Made by a program: the position numbers and the translations under genes. DNA of 39,831 bases from an uncultured Christensenella sp. (GTDB lineage: Bacteria; Bacillota; Clostridia; Christensenellales; Borkfalkiaceae). The stretch spans positions 1 to 39,831 of the forward strand of contig CAJUGP010000016.1 of NCBI GenBank assembly GCA_910586365.1, given 5' to 3'. The notes beneath the pieces were generated by a model, which did no database searches, was not told the DNA's origin, and saw only the letters and a list, made by a program, of their open reading frames with translations. Below are positions 8,261 to 17,040 of this stretch, piece by piece; positions within the stretch are counted from its first letter, which is position 1; the number at the start of each line of letters is the position of its first letter.

Positions 8261-9247
8261 ATGAAAGAAAAGACCTACGAAAAAGAGCGGGCGTTTTTAT
8301 CGCCGTACGCAAAAAAATCGTGCGAGAGCCGCGGAAGAGCGCAGATAGAACCGCCTTGCGCCATGCGCACCGATTTTCAGCGCGACCGCGACCGCATCAT
8401 TTATTCCAAAGCCTTTTTGCGCCTTAAAAATAAGACGCAAGTCTTTTTCGCGCCTTACGGCGATCATTACATGTCGCGTTTAACGCATACGCTCGACGTA
8501 TCGCAGATCGCCCGTTCGCTTGCGCGCTGTCTTTCTCTCAACGAGGATTTAGCCGAGGCGATCGCGCTCGGGCACGACTTGGGGCATACCCCGTTCGGGC
8601 ACGTGGGCGAACGGGTGCTCGGCGCGCTCTGTCCGCAGGGATTTCGCCACAGCGAGCAATCGCTGCGCGTCGTCGACGTGCTCGAAAAGGACGGCAAAGG
8701 GCTTAATCTGACGTTCGAGGTGCGCGACGGCATTCTCAACCACACCAAAAGCGGAAATCCCGCCACGCTCGAAGGGGCGGCGGTTTCGCTTGCCGACCGC
8801 ATCGCTTACATAAACCACGATATCGAGGACGCGATCCGCGCGGGCGTTCTGCATGCGGACGAGCTTCCTGCGGCGGCGGTCGAGGTGTTCGGGCTGGATA
8901 CGTCCGAACGGATCAATACGGCGATCACCGATATTTACGAAACCTCGGCGGGACAGGCTTTCGTCCGTATGTCGCCCGCGCGCGCGGAAGCGCTCGAAAC
9001 GCTCCGTTCGTTCATGTTCAAGCATGTGTACGAACACGCAAACAAACTGATCCAAGACAGCGCGGAACGCATGCTCGCCTCGCTGTACGATTATTTTACC
9101 AAGCGTCCCGAAGAGATGCCCGAAGTGTATTGCGCCATCGCCCGCACCGACGTGCCGCGCGCCGTGTGCGATTATATCTCTTCCATGACCGACCGTTACG
9201 CCATCGGCGTATTCCAACGGCTGTTCGTGCCGCGGGAGGCGGTGTAA
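8261..9247 (+). CDS. dgt: Deoxyguanosinetriphosphate triphosphohydrolase-like protein (HD domain)
   Basis: 328 residues, matching the short dGTPase-like proteins of Bacillota. The metal-binding HD-domain set is present: H76 in RLTHTLDV, H105-D106 in ALGHDLGHTPFGH, and D179 in SLADRIAY. The family removes the triphosphate from dNTPs and so adjusts the nucleotide pool. It opens the dnaG-rpoD operon; its TAA overlaps the dnaG ATG by one base. There is no Shine-Dalgarno sequence at usable distance from the ATG; the nearest AAGGA is about 35 bases upstream, and there is no alternative ATG or GTG in frame. Translation may therefore be weak or the start may be atypical. Confidence 0.92.
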   Translation: MKEKTYEKERAFLSPYAKKSCESRGRAQIEPPCAMRTDFQRDRDRIIYSKAFLRLKNKTQVFFAPYGDHYMSRLTHTLDVSQIARSLARCLSLNEDLAEAIALGHDLGHTPFGHVGERVLGALCPQGFRHSEQSLRVVDVLEKDGKGLNLTFEVRDGILNHTKSGNPATLEGAAVSLADRIAYINHDIEDAIRAGVLHADELPAAAVEVFGLDTSERINTAITDIYETSAGQAFVRMSPARAEALETLRSFMFKHVYEHANKLIQDSAERMLASLYDYFTKRPEEMPEVYCAIARTDVPRAVCDYISSMTDRYAIGVFQRLFVPREAV

Positions 9248-11034
9248 TGGAAAAGAATTTTTACGATTTTGTGCAGGAGCTGAAAGAAAAGAACGATTTG
9301 GTCGACGTGATCGGCTCATACATAAAACTCGAACGGCGCGGCTATAATTATTGGGCGTGCTGCCCGTTTCATCACGAAAAGACGCCTTCGTTCTCGATCA
9401 ACGCCGCCGACCGGTATTATCACTGTTTCGGCTGCGGCGTATCGGGCGACGTTCTGGGATTCGTCAAAGCGTATGAAAACGTCGATTTTATGCAGGCTGT
9501 GCAAATTCTTGCTGCGCGCGCGGGCTTGGAAGTTCCCGCGTACGACGACAAAGCCGCCGCGGCAGCCGCCGAAAAAAAGAAAAAGCGCGACCGTCTGCTG
9601 CTGCTCATGCGCGACGCCGCACGTTTTTATCTGGGCAACCTGTATTCGGGGCGGGGCGGCGAATACCTTGGGTATCTGCAAAAACGCGGCGTTTCGCCTT
9701 CGACGGCGAAAAAATTCGGATTGGGCGCGTCGTTCGATTTCGATTCCCTGCCGTCCTATCTGTTGGCGCAGGGCTACACGAAAGAGGAGTGCCTGGAGAG
9801 CGGCGCCTGCATGCAGCACGAAAACGGCAGACTGTACGACGCCGAGGGCGGCAGGCTGATCGTTCCCATTATCAACCATTTCGACGAAGTGATCGCGTTC
9901 GGCGGCAGAGCTTTGCAGAAAACCGACCGCGCCAAATATAAGAACACGCGCGAAACGGTGCTCTTCAACAAGAGCAGAACGCTCTATAATCTCAACCTCG
10001 TCAAAAAGGAAAAACAGGCGGCGGGGCTTCCCTATTTGATCATGGTCGAGGGGTACATGGACGCGATCAGCCTGTACGAGGCGGGGTTTAAGAACGTGGT
10101 GGCGAGCATGGGAACGTCGCTCACAAAGGAGCAGGCGCGCCTTTGCAAACGCTATTCGGAGAGCGTTTATATCAGTTACGACGGCGATTTCGCGGGGCAG
10201 AAGGCAAACCTGCGCGGACTCGATATCCTCAAACAGGAAGGCATGAAGGTGCGCGTCGTGCCGCTGCCCGAAGGGCTTGACCCCGACGACGTTATCCGCC
10301 AAACGGGCGCAGACGGCTATCGGGATTGTATTCAAAAAGCCATGCCGCTCATCGATTTCAGACTGTTGAGCGTGGAACGCAAATACGATTTGAATAAGAC
10401 CGACGAAAAACGCGATTTCGTGCGCGAAGCGCTTTCGATCGTGCGCGAGGCGGAAAGCGCGACCGAACGGGAAGAGCTTTTGAACCGCTTGGCGCGCGGA
10501 ACGGGCATCAGCTTTGCCGCCTTGCAGCGCGATTTGGAATATGCGCCCGTCAGCACCGACACCGCGCCCGACCCTCCCTCGAAGCAGAGCGCGAACGTCG
10601 ACGCGGAAAAGAAAGCCGCGCGTTTTATCTTAGCGGCTTGCCTCTTTTCCAAACCCTATGCGCAAAGCTGCGATCTGTCGGCGTTCGAGTTTTCCGACGC
10701 GGTGCACCGCACGATCGCCGATTATATTGCGGCGGGAAGAAAAACGGGGGGCGTCCGTCCGAGCGGCATCTTCGATTTGGTCGATTCGGAGAGCGTCGAA
10801 TTATCCGAAATATTGGGCTTGGATTACGGCGAGAATCTCGACGGCGACGTTTCCGCGAATTATTTTCAGGACTGCGCGCGGGCACTTACCGAAAAGAATC
10901 TGCGCACGCGGCTCGAAGAAGAGCGGGCGCGGGCGGAACGGGCACAGTCGCGCGAAGAACTGCGTGAGAGCCTTGCGCGAATCGACGAATACAGCAAACG
11001 ATTAAAAAACCTACGCAGCGGAGGAAAAATATGA
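9247..11034 (+). CDS. dnaG: DNA primase
   Basis: 595 residues. The CHC2 zinc finger is at C39-P-F-H42 and C60-F-G-C63. The TOPRIM catalytic core shows EGYMD (E268) and DGDFAG (D312). A variable C-terminal helical region follows, which in the family binds the replicative helicase. It makes RNA primers at the replication fork. The start is the ATG at 9247, which overlaps the dgt stop (TAATG); the open frame extending upstream inside dgt has no similarity to primase. The gene ends in an ATGA overlap with rpoD, so translation is probably coupled. An insert of Ala and Lys residues (AAAAAEKKKKR) after residue 100 is a normal linker. Confidence 0.97.
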   Translation: MEKNFYDFVQELKEKNDLVDVIGSYIKLERRGYNYWACCPFHHEKTPSFSINAADRYYHCFGCGVSGDVLGFVKAYENVDFMQAVQILAARAGLEVPAYDDKAAAAAAEKKKKRDRLLLLMRDAARFYLGNLYSGRGGEYLGYLQKRGVSPSTAKKFGLGASFDFDSLPSYLLAQGYTKEECLESGACMQHENGRLYDAEGGRLIVPIINHFDEVIAFGGRALQKTDRAKYKNTRETVLFNKSRTLYNLNLVKKEKQAAGLPYLIMVEGYMDAISLYEAGFKNVVASMGTSLTKEQARLCKRYSESVYISYDGDFAGQKANLRGLDILKQEGMKVRVVPLPEGLDPDDVIRQTGADGYRDCIQKAMPLIDFRLLSVERKYDLNKTDEKRDFVREALSIVREAESATEREELLNRLARGTGISFAALQRDLEYAPVSTDTAPDPPSKQSANVDAEKKAARFILAACLFSKPYAQSCDLSAFEFSDAVHRTIADYIAAGRKTGGVRPSGIFDLVDSESVELSEILGLDYGENLDGDVSANYFQDCARALTEKNLRTRLEEERARAERAQSREELRESLARIDEYSKRLKNLRSGGKI

Positions 11035-12086
11035 ACGTAACCGAACAGCAATTAAACGATCTTATCGGCGCATTGGCGTCGGCGTATAAGATGAAGGGCA
11101 GCATTTCCACGAACGCGCTTTGCGACGCGTTGGAAAAATACGACCTCACGCCGCCGCAGATCGAAATTGTTTACAAGGCGCTGCCCGAAGCGGGCGTCGT
11201 CATTTTCGACGAGGACGAACGGGAAAAAGAACTGTTCGAGCAGGCGCTTTCCGATATCGGGCTTGACGATCCCGTGAAAATGTACCTCAAAGACATCGGC
11301 AGAGTGCCGCTTTTGTCGGGCGACGACGAAATCGAGCTTGCCCGCAAAATGCAGGAGGGCGACGAGGCTGCGAAAAAGCGGCTTTCCGAGGCGAATTTGC
11401 GCCTTGTGGTTTCGATCGCAAAGCGTTACGTCGGGCGGGGCATGCTCTTTCTCGATCTCATTCAGGAAGGCAATCTCGGTTTGATGAAGGCGGTCGAAAA
11501 ATTCGATTATCAAAAGGGTTTCAAATTCTCGACTTACGCCACTTGGTGGATCCGTCAGTCGATCACCCGCGCCATTGCCGATCAGGCGCGCACCATTCGC
11601 ATTCCCGTGCATATGGTCGAAACGATCAACAAGCTCACGCGCGCCTCGCGCATGCTCTTGCAGGAATTGGGCAGAGAACCCACGCCCGAGGAGATCGCGC
11701 AGGCGATGGATATCGAAGTCGAGAAGGTGCGCGAAATCCAGAAGATCGCGCAAGACCCCGTATCGCTCGAAACGCCGATCGGCGAAGAAGAGGACTCGCA
11801 TTTGGGCGATTTTATTGAGGACGATAAAACGCAGACCCCCGGCGACAGCGTTGCATTCATCATGCTCAAGGAACAGCTTTTGGGCGTTTTGGATACGCTT
11901 ACCCCGCGCGAGGAGAAGGTGCTGCGCCTGCGTTACGGCATCGACGACGGCAAGCCCCGCACGCTTGAAGAGGTGGGCAAGGAGTTCAACGTCACGCGCG
12001 AACGTATCCGTCAGATCGAAGCCAAAGCGCTCAGAAAGCTCCGTCACCCCAGCCGCAGCAAAAAACTGCGCGATTTCCTCGACTGA
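11031..12086 (+). CDS. rpoD: Primary RNA polymerase sigma factor (sigma-A/sigma-70)
   Basis: 351 residues, the short form usual in Bacillota, without the large non-conserved insert of proteobacterial sigma-70. A region 1.1-like N-terminus is followed by region 1.2 (DDPVKMYLKDIGRVPLLS). Region 2 contains GNLGLMKAVEKFDYQKG and FSTYATWWIRQSITRAI, which bind and melt the -10 element. Region 4 (LTPREEKVLRLRYG, then VTRERIRQIEAKALRKLR) binds the -35. The gene overlaps dnaG (ATGA) and trmK (TGATG). The many TTGACA-N17-TATAAT promoters in this window are what this factor should recognise. Confidence 0.98.
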   Translation: MNVTEQQLNDLIGALASAYKMKGSISTNALCDALEKYDLTPPQIEIVYKALPEAGVVIFDEDEREKELFEQALSDIGLDDPVKMYLKDIGRVPLLSGDDEIELARKMQEGDEAAKKRLSEANLRLVVSIAKRYVGRGMLFLDLIQEGNLGLMKAVEKFDYQKGFKFSTYATWWIRQSITRAIADQARTIRIPVHMVETINKLTRASRMLLQELGREPTPEEIAQAMDIEVEKVREIQKIAQDPVSLETPIGEEEDSHLGDFIEDDKTQTPGDSVAFIMLKEQLLGVLDTLTPREEKVLRLRYGIDDGKPRTLEEVGKEFNVTRERIRQIEAKALRKLRHPSRSKKLRDFLD

Positions 12087-12745
12087 TGACCGAGCGGTTA
12101 AAAGAGATCTGCGCCAACCTGCCCGTATGCGAATGTCTTGCCGACGTCGGGTGCGATCACGGATATTGCACGCGGTACGCGTTCGACGGCGGTCTTTGCA
12201 AAAAGGCGTATATCTCCGATATCAGCGCGGGCAGTCTTGCAAAGGCGGAAAAGCTGCTGAAAAGGGAGATCGGGGAAGGCAGGTGTGTGCCGTGCTTGGG
12301 CGACGGCATGCAGAAGATCGGTCCGTGCGATTGCGTTTTGATCGCGGGAATGGGCGGCGAAGAAATCGTACGCATTCTCTCCGAACGGGCGCTGCCCGCG
12401 CGGTTTGTGTTGCAGCCCATGCGCAACAGCGAAAAGGTGCGCGCCTTTCTCCTAAGCCGCGGCGCGAAAATCGAACGCGATTATACGTTTGCGGACGGCA
12501 AATATTATTACGATCTGATCACGGGCGCGGGAACGGGCGGCGACAGTTATTCGGAATACGAAATTCTGTTCGGGCGCGAAAATCTGAAAACGCTGCCCGA
12601 TGCGTTTTGCCAAAGACTGTTCGGCGAACGGGAAAAGATCAAGCAACGCATGATGCGGAGCATGAGCCTGAATAGTCGGGCGGAGCTGGTGCGGCGGCTG
12701 AGCGTGTTGGAGGTTGTGACCGATGCGGTTGAAGGAAATTTATGA
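12086..12745 (+). CDS. trmK: tRNA (adenine(22)-N1)-methyltransferase
   Basis: 219 residues. The SAM-binding motif is LADVGCDHGY (19-27), followed by the family-specific LIAGMGGEEIVRIL and VLQPMRN stretches. TrmK methylates A22 in the D-loop region of tRNAs; B. subtilis YqfN is the reference member. The position directly behind rpoD and before the Nif3-like gene is the conserved Bacillota order and supports the call. It starts in a one-base overlap with the rpoD stop and its 3' end overlaps the next gene by 23 bases. Confidence 0.93.
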   Translation: MTERLKEICANLPVCECLADVGCDHGYCTRYAFDGGLCKKAYISDISAGSLAKAEKLLKREIGEGRCVPCLGDGMQKIGPCDCVLIAGMGGEEIVRILSERALPARFVLQPMRNSEKVRAFLLSRGAKIERDYTFADGKYYYDLITGAGTGGDSYSEYEILFGRENLKTLPDAFCQRLFGEREKIKQRMMRSMSLNSRAELVRRLSVLEVVTDAVEGNL

Positions 12746-13499
12746 ATATGCCGACGCGATCGCGCCGTTTTCGCTGAGTCGGGAGTATTGCGCGCGCTAC
12801 GGCGCGTACGACAACAGCGGCGTAATCTTGGACTGCGGTACGCCTATCACGGGCGTGCTCTTTGCGCTTGATTTGACGAAACGGGCGATCGCTGAGGCGC
12901 TGAGCGCGGGCGCGAATTGTATCGTTACCCATCATCCCGCGATCTACGCAAAACTCTCTTCGCTCATGCCCAACGGCGAGGGGAACGAGGTTTTGTCTTG
13001 CGCGCAGGCGGGAATTTCGGTTTTGTCGGCGCATCTCAATCTCGATTGCGCGCAGGGCGGCATCGACGAATGTTTGATGCAGGGATTGGGCGGTACGAAC
13101 GCGGCGGCAATCATGCACCCGTTAAGCTCGGGCGGTTACGGCAGAGTTTACGAAAGGAAGGAGCAGCCCTTTGAAGACTTTGCGCAAGCGATCTTTCAAA
13201 CCTTCGGCGCGCGGCGCGTTCTCTTATACGGCGAAGGCGGCGTGAAACGCGTTGCGAGCTTTTGCGGGGCGGGCATGGACGAAGAGAGCGTTGCGTTTGC
13301 GTTAAAAGAGGGCGCGGATACCTTCGTTTCGTCCGATCCGAAACATCACTTGATAAAGGAATTATGCGAACGGGGAATCAACGTCGCGGTGTTGACGCAC
13401 TATGCGGCGGAGTTTTACGGATTTGCCCGTTTCTATGAAAAAATGAAAAATATGCCCGACGTCGGGTGCACGTTGTTTTCCGACGAAAGGTACTTATAA
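12723..13499 (+). CDS. Nif3-like dinuclear metal centre hexameric protein
   Basis: 258 residues. This is a NIF3/YqfO/GCH-I type 2-like protein. The metal-binding THHP motif is at 69-72 and the second ligand cluster is near the C-terminus (LTHYAAEFYGF). The family forms hexamers with two metals per subunit; its role is still debated. It lacks the PII-like insert seen in B. subtilis YqfO (about 370 residues), so it is the short form. The start at 12723 lies inside trmK; no later in-frame start would keep the N-terminal strand, so the overlap is accepted. Confidence 0.9.
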   Translation: MRLKEIYEYADAIAPFSLSREYCARYGAYDNSGVILDCGTPITGVLFALDLTKRAIAEALSAGANCIVTHHPAIYAKLSSLMPNGEGNEVLSCAQAGISVLSAHLNLDCAQGGIDECLMQGLGGTNAAAIMHPLSSGGYGRVYERKEQPFEDFAQAIFQTFGARRVLLYGEGGVKRVASFCGAGMDEESVAFALKEGADTFVSSDPKHHLIKELCERGINVAVLTHYAAEFYGFARFYEKMKNMPDVGCTLFSDERYL

Positions 13500-13512
13500 A
13501 GGAGTAAGAATT

Positions 13513-14208
13513 ATGGGATTACAGGATTTGTTGGAGTATCAGAAAACGGACGCGCAGCTGCGCAAGATCGAACAGGAGATCGGCACGAGCGAGGAACGCA
13601 AAAAATACATGCAGGCGAAAAAATTCGTCGACGCCGCAATGGAAAAGATCGACTCGCAGGATAAACGCGCCGCGGAGCTTGCCAAGATGCGCGACGAGCT
13701 GGAAACGCGCTGCGAGGAATTTGCAAAGCAGATCGAAGAATATTCCGATCTGGAAGAAATGGTCGAAGGCGGCGGCGATCTGGGCTTTTACAAAAAGAAC
13801 GCGCTTGCCCTGCTCGATCGTATTCGTTCGGTCAAAGCCGAGATCGATAAAATCGCCAAAGAAAGCACCGCCGTGTTCGAGGAGTTCAAAACGCTGCGCG
13901 ATCAGGTGGGCAAAAAGCAGGCGGAAAGAGAGGAATACAAGGGCAAATTCGACGAACTGAAAGGAAAATATGCCAACGAGGTGAAGGAGATCAAAACCCG
14001 TCTCGACGCGCTTTCCGCAAAGTTCAAGCCCGAAATTCTCGAAAAATACAAAGCCAAACGCAAGGAAGGCATTTTCCCCATTTTCGTTCCGCTCAAAGAC
14101 GGGCGCTGCGTGTGCGGCATGGACCTTTCGCTTGCGCAGCAGGGCAAACTTTCGGGCGGCGGCGTCATCGAATGCGAACACTGCCGCAGATTTATCTACA
14201 ACACGTAA
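13513..14208 (+). CDS. Coiled-coil C4-type zinc-ribbon protein
   Basis: 231 residues. Residues about 5-175 are almost wholly helical, charged coiled coil. The C-terminus carries a C4 zinc ribbon: C-V-C-G, then a 20-residue spacer and C-E-H-C just before the end. This matches the DUF164/zf-RING_7 family found next to nif3-like genes in many bacteria. A role in nucleic-acid or ribosome metabolism has been suggested for the family but I cannot infer it from here. AAAGGAG lies 8 bases before the ATG, the only strong ribosome site within this operon's centre. Confidence 0.88.
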   Translation: MGLQDLLEYQKTDAQLRKIEQEIGTSEERKKYMQAKKFVDAAMEKIDSQDKRAAELAKMRDELETRCEEFAKQIEEYSDLEEMVEGGGDLGFYKKNALALLDRIRSVKAEIDKIAKESTAVFEEFKTLRDQVGKKQAEREEYKGKFDELKGKYANEVKEIKTRLDALSAKFKPEILEKYKAKRKEGIFPIFVPLKDGRCVCGMDLSLAQQGKLSGGGVIECEHCRRFIYNT

Positions 14209-14239
14209 CGCATTTTTGCGCGCGCGCATAAAATGGAGC

Positions 14240-15238
14240 GTGTATCGCGTAACGGCGGCGGTTTCCTTAAAAGCGATTACGGAAAACGCCATAGCAATTA
14301 AAAAATATTCGCACAAAAAGCTGATCGCCGTCGTAAAGGACGACGCTTACGGACACGGCGCGGCGGCGGTATGTCATGCGCTCGAAGGCGCGGCGGACGC
14401 GTTTGCCGTGGCTTCGGTCGAGGAAGGCGCGTCGCTTAGAACGGCGGGGATTTCGCGCGATATTCTCGTGCTTTCCCCCTGTTTAAGCGTGGAAGAGGGC
14501 GTTCGGCTGATCGGTTACGGCTTGATCGCAAGCATTACTTCGACCGCCGCGTTCCACGTGCTCAAGAAAGCGGAAGCGATCGCGGGCGCTCGGGTGCGCG
14601 CGCACCTTGCCGTCAACACGGGCATGAACCGTTACGGCGTGCGTCCTGCACTCGTCGCGCATATGTGCGCGCTGGCAGGCGAGCGGATCGAGGGCGTTTA
14701 TACGCATTTGTATCTGCCCGAAGACAACCGTTCGCTCAGCGAACAGGTGCGCCTGTTCCGCGCGGCGGCTTCCGCGGTGAAGGCGTATTTCCCCAGCGCC
14801 GTCAGCCATATCGCGGCAACGGGCGGCACGGTGCGGGGCGCGGGCGGCGACGCGGTGCGCGTCGGCTTGGCGCTTTACGGATACGCGCCCGCAAGCTACG
14901 GCGGAAAAATACGCTTAAAACGCGCGATGAAGGTTTACGCTACGGTTTCGCACCGCTGTAAACCGACGGGCAGCGGAGCGGGTTACATGCGCGTGCGCAA
15001 GCAATACGCCTGCGTGCATACGCTGCGGCTGGGCTACGGCGACGGATTTTTCCGCGCGGGCGGCTTGGGGATCGGCAAACTGTGCATGGACGCCTGCGTG
15101 CGGGAAGGCGCCGCGCCCTTCGGCGCGCGGCGGCTGGTGTTAAAGGACGCTCGCGCTTACGCCGCATTGCACGGTACGACGGAATACGAGGTTTTGGTTT
15201 CGATCGGCGCGCACGCCGAAAGGGTTTACGACCGTTGA
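14240..15238 (+). CDS. alr: Alanine racemase (PLP-dependent), compact form
   Basis: 332 residues if started at GTG 14240, against about 370-390 usually. The PLP lysine is K33 in VVKDDAYGHG; NTGMNRYGV, GLALYGYAP and GKLCMDACV are family motifs, and the C-terminal domain is shortened. The enzyme converts L- to D-alanine for peptidoglycan. The GTG start is chosen because VYRVTAAVSLKAI aligns with the usual MYRxTWxEISLxAL start; no ATG exists at this point and GGAG is only one base away, so the start is uncertain. The frame also remains open upstream within the preceding gene. The stop is one base before the next gene's ATG. Confidence 0.88.
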   Translation: MYRVTAAVSLKAITENAIAIKKYSHKKLIAVVKDDAYGHGAAAVCHALEGAADAFAVASVEEGASLRTAGISRDILVLSPCLSVEEGVRLIGYGLIASITSTAAFHVLKKAEAIAGARVRAHLAVNTGMNRYGVRPALVAHMCALAGERIEGVYTHLYLPEDNRSLSEQVRLFRAAASAVKAYFPSAVSHIAATGGTVRGAGGDAVRVGLALYGYAPASYGGKIRLKRAMKVYATVSHRCKPTGSGAGYMRVRKQYACVHTLRLGYGDGFFRAGGLGIGKLCMDACVREGAAPFGARRLVLKDARAYAALHGTTEYEVLVSIGAHAERVYDR

Positions 15239-15239
15239 T

Positions 15240-15770
15240 ATGGAAGAGAAAAACGTACTCAGAAAGCGTTATAAAGAGCTGCGGAACGGCTTGCATTCCG
15301 CCGAAAAGGACGCGCGGATACGGGAACACGTTTCCCGTCTTGCGGGAGCGTCTTTTTTCGTATATTATTCGGTGGGAAGCGAGGTCGATACGCGCGGCAT
15401 TCTCTGCGATCTTTTAGAGCGGGGCAAACAAGTGTGTTTGCCGCGGATCGTCGGGCGGCAGATGCTCGCCGCGCCGTATGCGGGGGAGAAATTGCAGGCG
15501 GGCATGTACGGCATACCCGCGCCTGCGGACGGCGGCGACTGCCTATGCGAAGTCGCGCTCGCGCCCTTGCTTGCCTTTGACCGCGCGGGAAACCGCTTGG
15601 GTTACGGCGGCGGATATTACGATCGGTATTTTGCGGCGCATCCGCATATGCTGCGCATAGGGCTTTGCTATGCGGGACAAGCCGCCGCCTTTCTTCCCGC
15701 AGAGAAGTTTGACCTTCCTCTTCACGCAATCGTCACCGAGGACGGCGTGCAAATCTTTTCAAAAACTTGA
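15240..15770 (+). CDS. 5-formyltetrahydrofolate cyclo-ligase
   Basis: 176 residues, the usual size. The diagnostic motif NRLGYGGGYYDRY is at 118-130 and the ATP-binding basic N-terminus (LRKRYKELRNGL) is present. The enzyme converts 5-formyl-THF to 5,10-methenyl-THF with ATP, returning stored folate to the one-carbon pool. It closes the run of genes that began at dgt. The end of its coding region contains the -35 box of the next promoter. Confidence 0.93.
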   Translation: MEEKNVLRKRYKELRNGLHSAEKDARIREHVSRLAGASFFVYYSVGSEVDTRGILCDLLERGKQVCLPRIVGRQMLAAPYAGEKLQAGMYGIPAPADGGDCLCEVALAPLLAFDRAGNRLGYGGGYYDRYFAAHPHMLRIGLCYAGQAAAFLPAEKFDLPLHAIVTEDGVQIFSKT

Positions 15771-15795
15771 CAGCGCGGCGCTCTAAGAGTATAAT
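15767..15795 (+). promoter_or_regulatory. Consensus promoter overlapping the end of the cyclo-ligase gene
   Basis: TTGACA (15767-15772) overlaps the TGA stop; a 17-base spacer leads to TATAAT (15790-15795). Transcription should start near 15802, only about 16 bases before the GTG start, with AAGGAG at 15805-15810. Confidence 0.88.
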
Positions 15796-15817
15796 GAAAT
15801 GAATAAGGAGAAACAGC

Positions 15818-16507
15818 GTGTTAAACGAAAATCCGAAAAGCAAAAAAAAGGATACGGCGCACCCGACCAAGGGGCAGCTGTTTTGGCGCGTTCAGCGCGA
15901 ATGCTGGCGCAGAATGATCACGCCTTTTCTCATGTACATGTTCATGAGTTTGATTTCGCTCACCGTTTCCTCCATGCTGATGCAGGACGCGAACATGACG
16001 AAATACGTGATTTCGATTATCGTCGACGTCGTGTGCGTGCTCTGCGGCGCGGCGTTCAACGCCCATCTGTGTTTTAATTACGGCAAAATGCACTACGATG
16101 CGTATATCACGGGCTGTCTGCACCGCAAGAACGAGCTGTTCGGCATTCCCTCGGGCGGAAACCACCGCCCCGAAAAGGAATACCGCCCTTGGAAGGGCTT
16201 TTTGATCGGCTTTCTCGTCGGCGTGCCCGTCATTCTGCTCGGCGGTTTCGGGCATATCAGCAATTGGGTTGCGATCATTTTGTTTTTGCTTGCTTGGTGG
16301 GCGTACGTGCCTGCTTCGTGGGCGGCGCATTACCATACGGCGATTTTGAAAATAGAGGGGTATACGGTTTCCACGCTTTTCGCGCTTCCCATGATCGTGC
16401 TGCCCGTTCTCGTGAGCGGCGTGTTTTATATCGTCGGCGCGTACGTCAACAAGCGCAACCGCGCGGCGGGGAAGCTGACCAAAGCCGAGGAAGCGCTCAG
16501 AAGATGA
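15818..16507 (+). CDS. Five-helix membrane protein of unknown function
   Basis: 229 residues starting at a GTG, placed 7 bases after AAGGAG. A Lys-rich N-terminus (PKSKKKD) is followed by about five hydrophobic helices, near 33-55, 63-85, 128-148, 150-170 and 184-210. I do not recognise the family and no catalytic motif is visible; a NYGKMHYDAYITGCLHRKN loop between helices 2 and 3 is the most distinctive part. It is driven by a consensus promoter with a very short leader and overlaps rsmD by four bases (ATGA), so it heads the rsmD-coaD-aroF-pheA transcript. Confidence 0.8.
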   Translation: MLNENPKSKKKDTAHPTKGQLFWRVQRECWRRMITPFLMYMFMSLISLTVSSMLMQDANMTKYVISIIVDVVCVLCGAAFNAHLCFNYGKMHYDAYITGCLHRKNELFGIPSGGNHRPEKEYRPWKGFLIGFLVGVPVILLGGFGHISNWVAIILFLLAWWAYVPASWAAHYHTAILKIEGYTVSTLFALPMIVLPVLVSGVFYIVGAYVNKRNRAAGKLTKAEEALRR

Positions 16508-17040
16508 GAATCATTGCAGGGCGGTATCGCGGTAAAAAACTATTTTCGCTCGGCGACGCGCAAATACGCCCCACGGGCGACAGGGTGAAGGAATCGCTTT
16601 TTCAGATTCTTTCCGACCGTTTGCAGGGCGCGCGCGTCCTCGATTTGTTTTGCGGCAGCGGTGCGTTGGGCTTGGAGTGTCTCTCGCGCGGGGCAAGCGA
16701 AGTCGTGTTCAACGACGCCTCGCCCGAAAGCCTTGCCGTCGCGCGCAAGAACCTGCGCGCCGTCGGGAGCGACTGCAAAACGCTTTGTTACGATTACCGC
16801 ATCTGTCTTTCGCGCGTAACGGGCGCGTTTGATCTGATTTTTTGCGATCCGCCATACAAAGAGGATTTCGGCAAAGAGATTCTCGGCGCGGTAAAGGCGC
16901 GCGGATTGCTTTCCGCGGGCGGGTTGGTCGTTTACGAAAGCGAACGCGAAGAACGCGGCGCGGAAGGTTGGAGGATAACGGACAGAAGAAGCTACGGAAG
17001 ATGTAAAATAACGTTTTTTGCGCAGGCGGAGGAACCATGA
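16504..17040 (+). CDS. rsmD: 16S rRNA (guanine(966)-N2)-methyltransferase
   Basis: 178 residues. The N-terminus MRIIAGRYRGKKL and RPTGDRVKESLFQIL are typical; SAM binding is at DLFCGSGALGLE (47-58), and the N-methylase motif is DPPY (115-118). RsmD methylates G966 of 16S rRNA. The ATG overlaps the preceding stop and the 3' end overlaps coaD by four bases; rsmD-coaD is a conserved pair in many bacteria, which supports both names. Confidence 0.95.
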   Translation: MRIIAGRYRGKKLFSLGDAQIRPTGDRVKESLFQILSDRLQGARVLDLFCGSGALGLECLSRGASEVVFNDASPESLAVARKNLRAVGSDCKTLCYDYRICLSRVTGAFDLIFCDPPYKEDFGKEILGAVKARGLLSAGGLVVYESEREERGAEGWRITDRRSYGRCKITFFAQAEEP

